A stretch of 64,000 nt of DNA from Paenibacillus sp. SZ31 (GTDB lineage: Bacteria; Bacillota; Bacilli; Paenibacillales; Paenibacillaceae), in contig NZ_JABBEA010000010.1 of assembly GCF_012912005.1 (NCBI RefSeq), forward strand, positions 1 to 64,000. Direction: 5' to 3'. The notes beneath the pieces are model-generated. The model saw nothing but the letters and a program-made list of their open reading frames with translations, was not told the DNA's origin and did no database searches. Below, piece after piece: positions 44,311 through 52,451 of this stretch (the first letter of the stretch is position 1; the number at the start of each line of letters is the position of its first letter). Made by a program: the position numbers and the translations under genes.

Positions 44311-44556
44311 TTACTCAGATGCGATGCTTACATTCAGTCCATGCTTGGCAAATACTTCTGACATGGCTGCTTTCGCTTCAACTGCATCTGGTCCATGAAC
44401 ATGCAGTTCATAGCTGTGCGTGCTGATCAGCGTTGTAAACAACCCGAGAATGCTTTTCACATCGATATACTTGTTCTCCGAATGAAGCACGATTGAAGAA
44501 GTAAACTTGCCTGCTGTTTGAGCAATTTCCACTACAGCCGCGTTATTACTCGACAT
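44311..44556 (-). CDS. Shortened HPr-like protein lacking the phosphorylatable histidine
   Basis: An 81-residue protein that aligns with HPr/Crh from about HPr residue 20 onward: EIAQTAGKFTSSIVLHSENK, then IDVKSILGLF, where Ser35 corresponds to HPr Ser46, and a C-terminal helix. The first strand with the GIHARPA motif (His15, Arg17) is replaced by MSSNN. An in-frame TAA 8 codons upstream and GGAGGG before the ATG show that the start is real. It cannot act as a PTS phosphocarrier; a Crh-like regulatory role is a possibility, not shown. Monocistronic. Confidence 0.85.
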   Translation of the reverse strand: MSSNNAAVVEIAQTAGKFTSSIVLHSENKYIDVKSILGLFTTLISTHSYELHVHGPDAVEAKAAMSEVFAKHGLNVSIASE

Positions 44557-44651
44557 AGGAATCCCTCCGTCTTTTTACTTTGGTATCATCTATTAATTAC
44601 CACTACATGATACCGTGAATCCGCTTTCCTAGCAACAGCAAAATCCTGTTC

Positions 44652-45767
44652 CTATTTCAAACGGTCCGGATTGAGGCATTCCAGCTCAGGAATAACAAAG
44701 ATACCGTCTTTACGAATCAGTACATCGTCAAAATAAATTTCTCCGCCGCCATAGTCTGGACGCTGAATCAATACCAGATCCCAGTGAATAGAGGAACGGT
44801 TTCCGTTATCTGTTTCTTCATACGCCTGACCTGGCGTAAAGTGCAAGCTACCTGCGATTTTCTCATCGAACAAGATATCTTTCATCGGATGCAGAATATG
44901 CGGATTAAATCCAATCGCGAATTCACCGATATGACGGGCGCCCTCATCCGAATTCAGGATTTCATTCAAGCGCTCTGTATCGTTGCTTGTCGCTTCGACG
45001 ATTTTGCCATCCTTGAATGTGAACTTGATATTTTCAAAAGTCACTCCATTGTAAAGGGTTGGCGAGTTATAACTAATCGTTCCGTTCACGGAATCACGTA
45101 CAGGGGCACTGTACACTTCGCCATCCGGAATATTTTTTTGGCCAGAACATTTCTCTGCACCGATATCTTTAATGGAGAAGCTCAGCTCTGTTCCTGGTCC
45201 CGTGATGCGAACTTTGTCCGTACGTTTCATCAGGTTAGCCAGTGAGTCCTGTGCTTTGTCCATTTTGGCATAATCCAGGTTACATACGTCAAAGTAGAAA
45301 TCTTCGAACGCTTCTGTACTCGTATTCGCGAGTTGCGCCATACTTGCGTTAGGGTAACGAAGTACAACCCATTTCGTATGTTTGACACGTTGTTCACTAT
45401 GTACCGGGTGGGAATACAAAGAATTGTACATTTTCATTTTTTCTTCCGGCACATCGGACAGATCATTCACATTTTCTCCCGCACGAATACCGATATAACA
45501 ATCCATCTGCTTCATACGGTTCAGATCAATCTCTGCCCACGTTTTCATCATTTCTTCTGTCGCATTTTTCAACATCGCACGCTGTACGGTCTTATCCGTC
45601 AACTGTACAAAGACGTTACCACCTTTTTTGCCTACCTCTTCAATAATGGCGTTAATCAGATCACGTTCTGATCCAATCATCTCAACCAATACATTTTCAC
45701 CAGGCTGCACATCTACAGAATAGCCCACCAGGCTTGCTGCAAGCTTTTGAATTCTCGGGTCCTTCAT
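44652..45767 (-). CDS. M29 family aminopeptidase
   Basis: A 371-residue leucyl aminopeptidase of the AmpS/PepS type. It opens MKDPRIQKLAASLVGYSVDV and carries the metal-ligand stretches SDVPEEKM, EFAIGFNPHILHPMKDILFDEKI (split over two conserved blocks), SLHFTPGQAY and SSIHWDLVLI. Cytosolic; releases N-terminal amino acids. ACAGGAGG precedes the ATG. Confidence 0.92.
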   Translation of the reverse strand: MKDPRIQKLAASLVGYSVDVQPGENVLVEMIGSERDLINAIIEEVGKKGGNVFVQLTDKTVQRAMLKNATEEMMKTWAEIDLNRMKQMDCYIGIRAGENVNDLSDVPEEKMKMYNSLYSHPVHSEQRVKHTKWVVLRYPNASMAQLANTSTEAFEDFYFDVCNLDYAKMDKAQDSLANLMKRTDKVRITGPGTELSFSIKDIGAEKCSGQKNIPDGEVYSAPVRDSVNGTISYNSPTLYNGVTFENIKFTFKDGKIVEATSNDTERLNEILNSDEGARHIGEFAIGFNPHILHPMKDILFDEKIAGSLHFTPGQAYEETDNGNRSSIHWDLVLIQRPDYGGGEIYFDDVLIRKDGIFVIPELECLNPDRLK

Positions 45768-45878
45768 CTTGGTAAAATCCTCCTGTCATCTGCCATGCTT
45801 AAATTGAACAACGGTAAATTACGATACTATTGTAGCACGCGAACAGTCATCCCGTCAGCAGGCAGTCCCTCACTTCAT

Positions 45879-46742
45879 TTATTGATATGACTTGAAGTTT
45901 ACATCGGTGACAAGAGCTTCTTTGTTGCTCTTACGGTTGTTGTCCGTGTAACTCACCTGACTTTCAGAGGATAAGCGAAGAGGCAAACTGCTCTTCCGAT
46001 CTACCGTGAGATGATATACCGTCTGCACATTAGCTTTTTCCATCATCTGTTGCATCGTTGTTTCACCCTGTTTCCATACTTTCTCCAGATCCCTCTCAAG
46101 CTTCTCTTTGCGCACTCCTTTCACCGTAGCTGCCTTATGCATATATTCTGCGCGAATAGCGTTCATCTCGTCGTTTAGCTGGGCTACAGCCCATGTTTTG
46201 GCGTCTTCCGCTGCAAGTTCAATCCGTAACGTTCTGGTTCGACGCCCGGACCCATACTCGGATTGAATCGTTTTGTGCATCCCGTCGATCTTCTCCAATT
46301 GCGCGATTGGATTAAACCGAGAAAGAGAACCACGCAGCGGCTCATGCTGTGCTGACAATGCCATCCATTGCCCTTGTTTTCGCTCGAAAGAAGCGCTAAA
46401 TCCACTGGGCTGTCCGTTATTGTTTACGGCGGTTGTATGAATACCTGTGCCCACAGCGGTTACCTCTCCAGGCAAACGGGTCTGAAGGGTAAGACGATCA
46501 TGATTCTCCAGCTTGCCTTCAAATTTGAACTGATTCTCGAACAGCCCACTGTCCTCCCGTCGCAGTCCTGCTTCCCCTTCAAAACTTAACGTTTCTTTAC
46601 CCGCTATCCCGGATAAGGCCAGGGAAAAAACTTCTTCAGGTGTTCGATCTCGCTGAATCAATCCACAACCCGGAACACCAATAATCACGATGCTCACGAG
46701 TAACCATAACGTACATACCGATCGGCGGTTAAGCATGTCCAT
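45879..46742 (-). CDS. Putative lipoprotein of unknown function
   Basis: A 287-residue exported protein. The N terminus is MDMLNRRSVCTLWLLVSIVI and leads to a lipobox VPGCG, so it should be lipid-anchored on the outer membrane face. The rest is charged, with beta-rich repeats and a helical segment (EKLERDLEKVWKQGETTM). The layout recalls LolA/LppX-type or germination-associated lipoproteins, but I make no assignment. The ATG at 46742 follows GGAAGGG; the ATG at 46736 is also possible. It lies 130 bp downstream of the GGDEF gene behind a terminator. Confidence 0.75.
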   Translation of the reverse strand: MDMLNRRSVCTLWLLVSIVIIGVPGCGLIQRDRTPEEVFSLALSGIAGKETLSFEGEAGLRREDSGLFENQFKFEGKLENHDRLTLQTRLPGEVTAVGTGIHTTAVNNNGQPSGFSASFERKQGQWMALSAQHEPLRGSLSRFNPIAQLEKIDGMHKTIQSEYGSGRRTRTLRIELAAEDAKTWAVAQLNDEMNAIRAEYMHKAATVKGVRKEKLERDLEKVWKQGETTMQQMMEKANVQTVYHLTVDRKSSLPLRLSSESQVSYTDNNRKSNKEALVTDVNFKSYQ

Positions 46743-46830
46743 CTTCACCCTTCCGTCAACTTTCTCCTTAGATTGCCCTGCCCGTATTTGCTTATACTTC
46801 CTTCTATAAACAACTTGGACTCCAAGACAT

Positions 46831-46874
46831 AAAAAAAAGAGAGCACGACTCCGCAATTGGAATGGCTCTCTCTT
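46831..46874 (-). terminator. Terminator of the diguanylate cyclase gene
   Basis: AGAGAGAGCC...GTGCTCTCT pairing followed by eight T residues on the minus strand; it overlaps the stop region of the gene. Confidence 0.85.
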
Positions 46875-48864
46875 AACGTGTTACTTCCTGTTCTTCTATA
46901 ACAATTCTGTTCCGACCGCCATTCTTTGCGCTGTACAAAGCCATGTCAGCCCGATAAAACAAAGACTCCACACTAACCTTCTCATCCATCCAATTCCACT
47001 CGGCGATGCCACTGGATACCGTAACAAAAGGTCTGGTCTCCTCCGCGACTCTCCTTCGGATCACTTCCGCGTATTCTAGCGCCTGATGCACACTTACCTG
47101 CGGCATATAGATGGCCAATTCTTCTCCACCCCATCTGGCGCAGATGTCTTCCGGACGAACAGAGCTGGTGACAATTTCACTCACCTGCTTCAGTACTTGA
47201 TCCCCCGTCTGGTGTCCAAAGGTGTCATTCACCTGTTTGAATTGATCAATATCAACCACAATGAGAGAGCCACAGAACTCATGAGCCTGACGCTCGTGAA
47301 TGACGCTATCGAGATAATGCCTTACGTACAATCCTGTCAACATATCCAGATTAGCCAAACGTCGAACCTCGGCATGCAGCGTGGCATTCGACAGGGCAAG
47401 CCCGATATGAATGGACAACATCTGCAAAAGCCGATAATTATCATATGAAAAATATTGCTCTCTGCTGTGTCCCAACAAAATGGCACCCTTCACTTCACCA
47501 TTGACTCTGATCGGTGATGCAATCAGTGACATGGATCCGGTATCTTCCATGAAAAAGGAGGACACTTTATCATATTGCGCATAATTGGATATAATTAGAG
47601 GTTCCTCTGTTCGATACACTAAGCCTGCGATACCGTAGTCTACAGAGAATGATTGGTGAAAGACATCTTTCACGTTAGAAGACATGACTTCAAAGTCATT
47701 CGTACTGTCATTGAGTTGAAGAATGCAACACGTTTCAGCCCGAAATATTTCCTTTAACTCTTGCTCTGATAATTGATAGATCTCCGAAAGATGCAGGCTC
47801 TTGTTCAAGCGCTGTGTAAGATCATTGATTAGACGAAGTTCCTGTATCAACATATTGGATTGTTCGTGCAACTTGGCATTCTCAAAGGCCGTGCCTGCGG
47901 TATCTACCATCATCGTAATCAATTGCAGATCTGATTCTTCCATGATCTCTTCGTTCATTTCGATATGGAACACACCGTATATGCCTTGTTTTCCTTTCAA
48001 AGGAAGACCTACCTCTACGATGCGATTCTCTCCATCATCTGAACGAGCAACGATCAGCTTGCCTTCCATAAACGAACGCACACATATATCTTCCCCTCGT
48101 TCTTGGACAAGCAATGGTTTAATCCGTGGATTAAAGTTGCTCTGATCCTGAGACATATAAAGTGTGATATACGTGGCCGGGTACAGATAGTCCATACTGT
48201 CAAATACCTCATCCAATATGGTGTCGACATCCATTTTGTCATGCATTCGCTGAACAATCTGAAAGAGAATAGACCTCCGGTGTTCTTCACGCGCTGTTTG
48301 TTCATGAGCATGTAACAGGTCCGTCATAAATATGTATTCAAATCTTCGGTAAAAGCAGGTGCGGTAATGCAATGCCTCAGATCGAACCACAGCTTCAGAC
48401 GTTTCATATCGATTGGAATCATAGATTACAGCAGTAAATACGGCAAACATATCCTTGTTCGTTCTGGAGAATAAAGGATGTGTTAACAGGAGATATTCTC
48501 CACGTTCGCTAGTCCCTCTGCGGGACAGGGCCTGTCTCTTATCCAAACATTCCAATACAAGCCTGCGTGCATCCACGCCCGGATCAGCAGCAGGATCACT
48601 ATCGTATCCTATACAAACGCCTTCCGTGTTCCATACACTATAAAAGGTTGATCTCCTGTCCAGGTCCGAATCTACTTTGGAGTTCCAGTCACTGTAAGCC
48701 TGCTCTAGCAAGCTGCCCAAATATGAAAAATCAAAAGGTGTGATATCCATTTTTTGCATCCACAACACATGCTCTTCATGAGGATGAGGAGCGGCAAAAG
48801 ATGCGGAATCGCCCGAACTTCGTGAATTCAAGCTGGCAGGTAAACTTCTTAGATGTTCTAACAT
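46873..48864 (-). CDS. GAF-GGDEF diguanylate cyclase (DgcP/YtrP-like)
   Basis: A 663-residue soluble sensor enzyme that should make c-di-GMP. It has an N-terminal unassigned region (1-190), two GAF-like domains (about 200-340 and 350-490) and a GGDEF domain with the active motif RWGGEELAIYMP, the substrate helix VVDIDQFKQVNDTFGH and the closing YSAKNGGRNR. The signature is GGEEL, an active variant. Next to rpsD lies ytrP (dgcP) in B. subtilis, so this is probably its longer counterpart. The ATG at 48864 follows AAAGGAG by 9 bases. No membrane helix is seen. Confidence 0.9.
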   Translation of the reverse strand: MLEHLRSLPASLNSRSSGDSASFAAPHPHEEHVLWMQKMDITPFDFSYLGSLLEQAYSDWNSKVDSDLDRRSTFYSVWNTEGVCIGYDSDPAADPGVDARRLVLECLDKRQALSRRGTSERGEYLLLTHPLFSRTNKDMFAVFTAVIYDSNRYETSEAVVRSEALHYRTCFYRRFEYIFMTDLLHAHEQTAREEHRRSILFQIVQRMHDKMDVDTILDEVFDSMDYLYPATYITLYMSQDQSNFNPRIKPLLVQERGEDICVRSFMEGKLIVARSDDGENRIVEVGLPLKGKQGIYGVFHIEMNEEIMEESDLQLITMMVDTAGTAFENAKLHEQSNMLIQELRLINDLTQRLNKSLHLSEIYQLSEQELKEIFRAETCCILQLNDSTNDFEVMSSNVKDVFHQSFSVDYGIAGLVYRTEEPLIISNYAQYDKVSSFFMEDTGSMSLIASPIRVNGEVKGAILLGHSREQYFSYDNYRLLQMLSIHIGLALSNATLHAEVRRLANLDMLTGLYVRHYLDSVIHERQAHEFCGSLIVVDIDQFKQVNDTFGHQTGDQVLKQVSEIVTSSVRPEDICARWGGEELAIYMPQVSVHQALEYAEVIRRRVAEETRPFVTVSSGIAEWNWMDEKVSVESLFYRADMALYSAKNGGRNRIVIEEQEVTR

Positions 48865-48890
48865 GTCAGGCGCTCCTTTGCACCGTTTTT

Positions 48891-48953
48891 GCATCCACCA
48901 GGATGCATTAATCTGCAGACGTTATCGCAAACCTGCAAATTCGTTGCGATAAC
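48891..48953. promoter_or_regulatory. Two inverted repeats in the leader of the GGDEF gene
   Basis: GCATCC/GGATGC (48891-48906, 4-base loop) and GTTATCGCAA/TTGCGATAAC (48921-48953, perfect 10-bp arms, 13-base loop) lie 27-90 bp upstream of the start. They could be an operator or a folded RNA leader. The sequence does not show the conserved core of known c-di-GMP riboswitches. Confidence 0.55.
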
Positions 48954-49104
48954 CTTGCTACATAAAGATGATTTAAAGTTAAGATACAATCTATTTTACT
49001 CTGTTTAAAGCTTTTTTGCATCCATATTTCAGAAAATTGTCCCATTATTTTAGGCCCAATGACCTATCGACAAATTTAGACGTTTTTTTACTTTTATTCT
49101 ACGC

Positions 49105-49133
49105 TTGACTTTGGTTCTCTTAAACTGTAATAT
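49105..49133 (+). promoter_or_regulatory. SigA promoter of rpsD
   Basis: TTGACT (49105-49110) and TAATAT (49128-49133) are separated by 17 bp. Confidence 0.8.
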
Positions 49134-49139
49134 AAATTG

Positions 49140-49329
49140 TTGATGAAGACTACTAATGGGTCTTTAAATTTGGGCATTACCGGTTGTGTCACCCTCATTC
49201 TTTTTGTTGCTTTCAGGACAGCGGCTGAACTTTCCTGATCGTTCTATGCGAGGCCAAGCCCGCATCAACAAATTGGAGCGCAAACAGAGCCCTAATATGA
49301 ACTTTAACTAAAAAGGAGCTACTTTAAAC
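49140..49329 (+). promoter_or_regulatory. Long rpsD leader, probable S4 autoregulatory RNA
   Basis: About 190 bases separate the promoter from the rpsD ATG and contain GC-rich segments that can fold but no reading frame. Firmicute rpsD genes carry leaders to which S4 binds to repress its own translation; assignment here rests on position and length, not on a folded match. Confidence 0.5.
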
Positions 49330-49929
49330 ATGGCACGTTACACTGGTCCTAAATTTAAATTGAGCCGTCGCCTCGGCATTTCCCTTAGCGGAACAGGCAA
49401 AGAATTGAAACGCCCTTTCCCTCCAGGTCAGCACGGAGCTAACCAACGCAGAAAAATGAGCAACTACGGTATGCAATTGCAAGAAAAACAAAAATTGCGC
49501 CACATGTACGGTTTGGGCGAGAAGCAATTCCGCACACTGTTCTCCAAAGCTCAAAAAATGCAAGGTATTGCCGGCGAAAACTTCATGTTCTTGCTTGAGT
49601 GCCGCCTTGACAACCTCGTTTACCGCCTTGGTTTTGCTAACTCCCGCGCTGGAGCGCGTCAGTTGGTAGCACACGGTCACGTAACTGTAAACGGCAAAAA
49701 AGTCGATATCGCTTCTTACCAAGTAAGCACTGGCGATCTAATCGGCTTGCGTGAGAAGAGCCGCGCTCTTTCTTCCGTTAAAGAAGCTTTGGAAGGCCGT
49801 TCGCATCTTCCAGCATACGTTGAATACAACGAAGCAGCTGTAGAAGGTAAATTCATCCGCTTGCCTGAGCGTGCTGAATTGTCCCAAGACATCGATGAAA
49901 AACAAATCGTCGAGTTCTACAACCGTTAA
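49330..49929 (+). CDS. rpsD: 30S ribosomal protein S4
   Basis: Primary 16S rRNA-binding protein that nucleates 30S assembly and autoregulates. The 199-residue protein begins MARYTGPKFKLSRRLGISLS and contains the S4 RNA-binding domain (about 88-150; CRLDNLVYRLGFANSRAGAR). It is the zinc-free form, lacking the four N-terminal cysteines. AAAAGGAG precedes the ATG. Monocistronic between its own promoter and terminator. Confidence 0.97.
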   Translation: MARYTGPKFKLSRRLGISLSGTGKELKRPFPPGQHGANQRRKMSNYGMQLQEKQKLRHMYGLGEKQFRTLFSKAQKMQGIAGENFMFLLECRLDNLVYRLGFANSRAGARQLVAHGHVTVNGKKVDIASYQVSTGDLIGLREKSRALSSVKEALEGRSHLPAYVEYNEAAVEGKFIRLPERAELSQDIDEKQIVEFYNR

Positions 49930-49960
49930 TCGTTGCAATCACATTAAAGTTTCAATCCAA

Positions 49961-49995
49961 ACAGCTGTCGAGATTTTCTCGGCAGCTGTTTTTCT
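49961..49995 (+). terminator. rpsD terminator
   Basis: ACAGCTGTCGAGA and TCTCGGCAGCTGT pair (one G-T) with a TTT loop and TTTTTC following. Confidence 0.92.
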
Positions 49996-50116
49996 ATGCT
50001 TTTTTCTATTTATCTTCATTATAGAAGCTTAAATATCGATATAAAATATAGACTCCCTATAGGAGAAGCACACATCCATACTAACATCACTAGAGTAACA
50101 TCGAGGGGGATTAAAC

Positions 50117-52222
50117 ATGCATTTTTTTCGCAATCGCAAGCTCGCTGTTAAGCTCGGACTTTTACTCGGAGTAGTATTACTCTGTTGTATTGGAGCCTTG
50201 ATTGCATTTAACACCAAATCCATTTACGACAAAAGCCTGCAGTACGGTGAATCCGTTGCTGGAAAGGCAGCAAATCGGGCTACGAACGAGTTCATGACTG
50301 ACATTAATCAGGTCAAAAATACATTAGACACCATGAGTACCACGTTATTGGATGCCGCTCAGAACGGGTCTCTCAACCGCGAGGAAGTTGTTAGACTCCT
50401 TGAACAGTATCTGAAAAAGGACGAGAAAGTTTTCGGCTTTTATACAGGCTGGGAACCTAATGCCTTTGATGGAAACGATGCGGATCACGTGAATAAAAAT
50501 GTATATGATGATGCTACGGGTCGATTCGTTCCATACGCCATACGGGACGGTAACTCTCTGTATTTTGAACCTCTGACTACCTATGAGGGGAACAGCGAAA
50601 CCAGTACGTACTATCAACAACCCAAGAAAACTAAATCCATCTATTGGTCTGAGCCTGTTACCTATACAGTTGGCGGAAAAGAAACACTACTTGTTTCGAT
50701 TGTGCTCCCCCTATTAGATGAAAACAAAACGTTTTTGGGCATTGTTGGGGCTGACTTTACCATTGACCGTTTTCAGCAAAATATAGCATCGCTCAATCCG
50801 GATCAGGGTTATGCCATGCTGATTACTGGTGAAGGACAGATGGCTGCTCACGGCTCCAAGCCGGAACTGGCCAATGAAGGAGCCGTAATTCCACCTGAAG
50901 TGAAGACAGTCATTCAGCGTATACAGTCTGGAGAATCCCAATTTTATGCTACTGACCCCGAAGTAGGTGAAGAATTATTTATTGCCGAGCCCGCCAGGTT
51001 GCAAGGAACAGATTCGAACTGGTACCTCGTCTCGGCGCTGCCAAAGAGTCATATCCTTCAACCTTTCTATGACAGTTTGAACTGGTCCATATTGATTGCT
51101 GCACTGGCTGTACTTCTGCTTGCAGGTGTGGTCACCTACACCATCATCTCCATTGTAAGGCAGTTGAATCAAGTCAATATCGTCGCTGGACAGCTCGCTG
51201 GCGGAGATCTGACACAAAAGTTACCCGTACGATCCAAAGATGAATTCGGTATCATGGCAGGCCATATGAATCAGATGATGGATACATTGCGTCATACGAT
51301 ATCGGTTATTTCCGAACATGCGTTATCTGTGGGCTCCACCTCTCAACAGTTGACCGCCGGAGCCGAAGAAACAGGTAAATCCGCCGAGCTGATTGCATTA
51401 ACAGGACTGGAAGTTGCAGATAAAGCAGGTAAACAAGTGCAGGAGTTGCAAGAATCCTCCCGTTCCATGAATGAAATATCTGCGGGAATCGGAAGAATTG
51501 CAAAAGCCGCCTCCGATGTATCCGATTCATCTCGAGCTGTGGCTGAGCGAACAACCGTTGGAACCGATAAGATTCAGTCCGCCATGCGCATGGTGGATAG
51601 TGCCACCTCTTCTGTGCAAACGTCCATGACTGCACTCGAGAATTTCCGTCAACGTTCTGAAGAGATTGGCCATATTACGGGTATGATCACGGAAGTTAGC
51701 CGTCAAACCAATCTTCTCGCACTTAATGCTTCCATTGAAGCATCACGAGCGGGTGAACACGGACGCGGGTTTGGTGTTGTTGCCTCCGAAATTCGTAATC
51801 TGGCTGAACAATCCAGAATATCAGCAGCGCAGATTGCAGCGTTGATTCATAGCGTTCAGCAAGAGGTCCTTTCTCTCGTTGAAAATATGGAACACGGGAA
51901 CTCCGAAGTTAGTCATATTGCGGAAGTGATTAATGAGAGTGGTGAACTATTCCTCTCCATCTCTTCACAGATTTCAGATGTTAATGAGCAGATTGAGCAT
52001 GTCTCAGCCATTGCGCAGCAGATGTCAGCTGGATCGCAACAAGTGGATGCCACGTTGGTGCAACTCAAAACCATTGGACATGAGACAGCCGATCATGCGA
52101 CTCGTGTTGCCTCTGCTTCTGAAGAACAACTTGCATCCATGGAAGAGATCACAGCAGCATCTGCATCGCTAGCTAACCTTACCCAGGAACTATTGGAACT
52201 GATTCAACGCTTCAAAACCTGA
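50117..52222 (+). CDS. Methyl-accepting chemotaxis protein with dCache sensor
   Basis: A 701-residue transmembrane chemoreceptor. Helix 1 is at about 12-33; the extracellular dCache domain spans about 35-320 (GFYTGWEPNAFDGND, PYAIRDGNSLYFEPL, SIYWSEPVTYTVGGKETLL), then helix 2 (about 322-345), HAMP (346-400) and the signalling coiled coil with the hairpin tip EVSRQTNLLALNASIEASRA. Ligand unknown; the double Cache fold often binds amino acids or carboxylates. GAGGGGG precedes the ATG. Monocistronic. Confidence 0.94.
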   Translation: MHFFRNRKLAVKLGLLLGVVLLCCIGALIAFNTKSIYDKSLQYGESVAGKAANRATNEFMTDINQVKNTLDTMSTTLLDAAQNGSLNREEVVRLLEQYLKKDEKVFGFYTGWEPNAFDGNDADHVNKNVYDDATGRFVPYAIRDGNSLYFEPLTTYEGNSETSTYYQQPKKTKSIYWSEPVTYTVGGKETLLVSIVLPLLDENKTFLGIVGADFTIDRFQQNIASLNPDQGYAMLITGEGQMAAHGSKPELANEGAVIPPEVKTVIQRIQSGESQFYATDPEVGEELFIAEPARLQGTDSNWYLVSALPKSHILQPFYDSLNWSILIAALAVLLLAGVVTYTIISIVRQLNQVNIVAGQLAGGDLTQKLPVRSKDEFGIMAGHMNQMMDTLRHTISVISEHALSVGSTSQQLTAGAEETGKSAELIALTGLEVADKAGKQVQELQESSRSMNEISAGIGRIAKAASDVSDSSRAVAERTTVGTDKIQSAMRMVDSATSSVQTSMTALENFRQRSEEIGHITGMITEVSRQTNLLALNASIEASRAGEHGRGFGVVASEIRNLAEQSRISAAQIAALIHSVQQEVLSLVENMEHGNSEVSHIAEVINESGELFLSISSQISDVNEQIEHVSAIAQQMSAGSQQVDATLVQLKTIGHETADHATRVASASEEQLASMEEITAASASLANLTQELLELIQRFKT

Positions 52223-52252
52223 TATAGAAGACCTCAAATACGACACATCATT

Positions 52253-52296
52253 CAGGCCATCCTATGCACCACAGCATGGAGGTGGCCTGCTTATTT
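52253..52296 (+). terminator. Chemoreceptor gene terminator
   Basis: CAGGCCA and TGGCCTG outer arms with an inner CCTATGC/GCATGG pairing, followed by CTTATTTT. Confidence 0.75.
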
Positions 52297-52451
52297 TGGC
52301 TTACAACTCATGAAATGTGCTTCAATATCGCATGATATATAGCATAATCCATGGCAGAATGGCAAATTTCGACCATTACTTGTATTTCTCAGGCATGCAA
52401 ACCCGCCTTTTTATGCTATAATAAGTGCTGTTAAAAGGAGGAAGACACTGA

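Noticed and set aside
48865..49100. c-di-GMP riboswitch before the GGDEF gene
   Set aside because: The inverted repeats present do not contain the conserved core of class I or II c-di-GMP aptamers.
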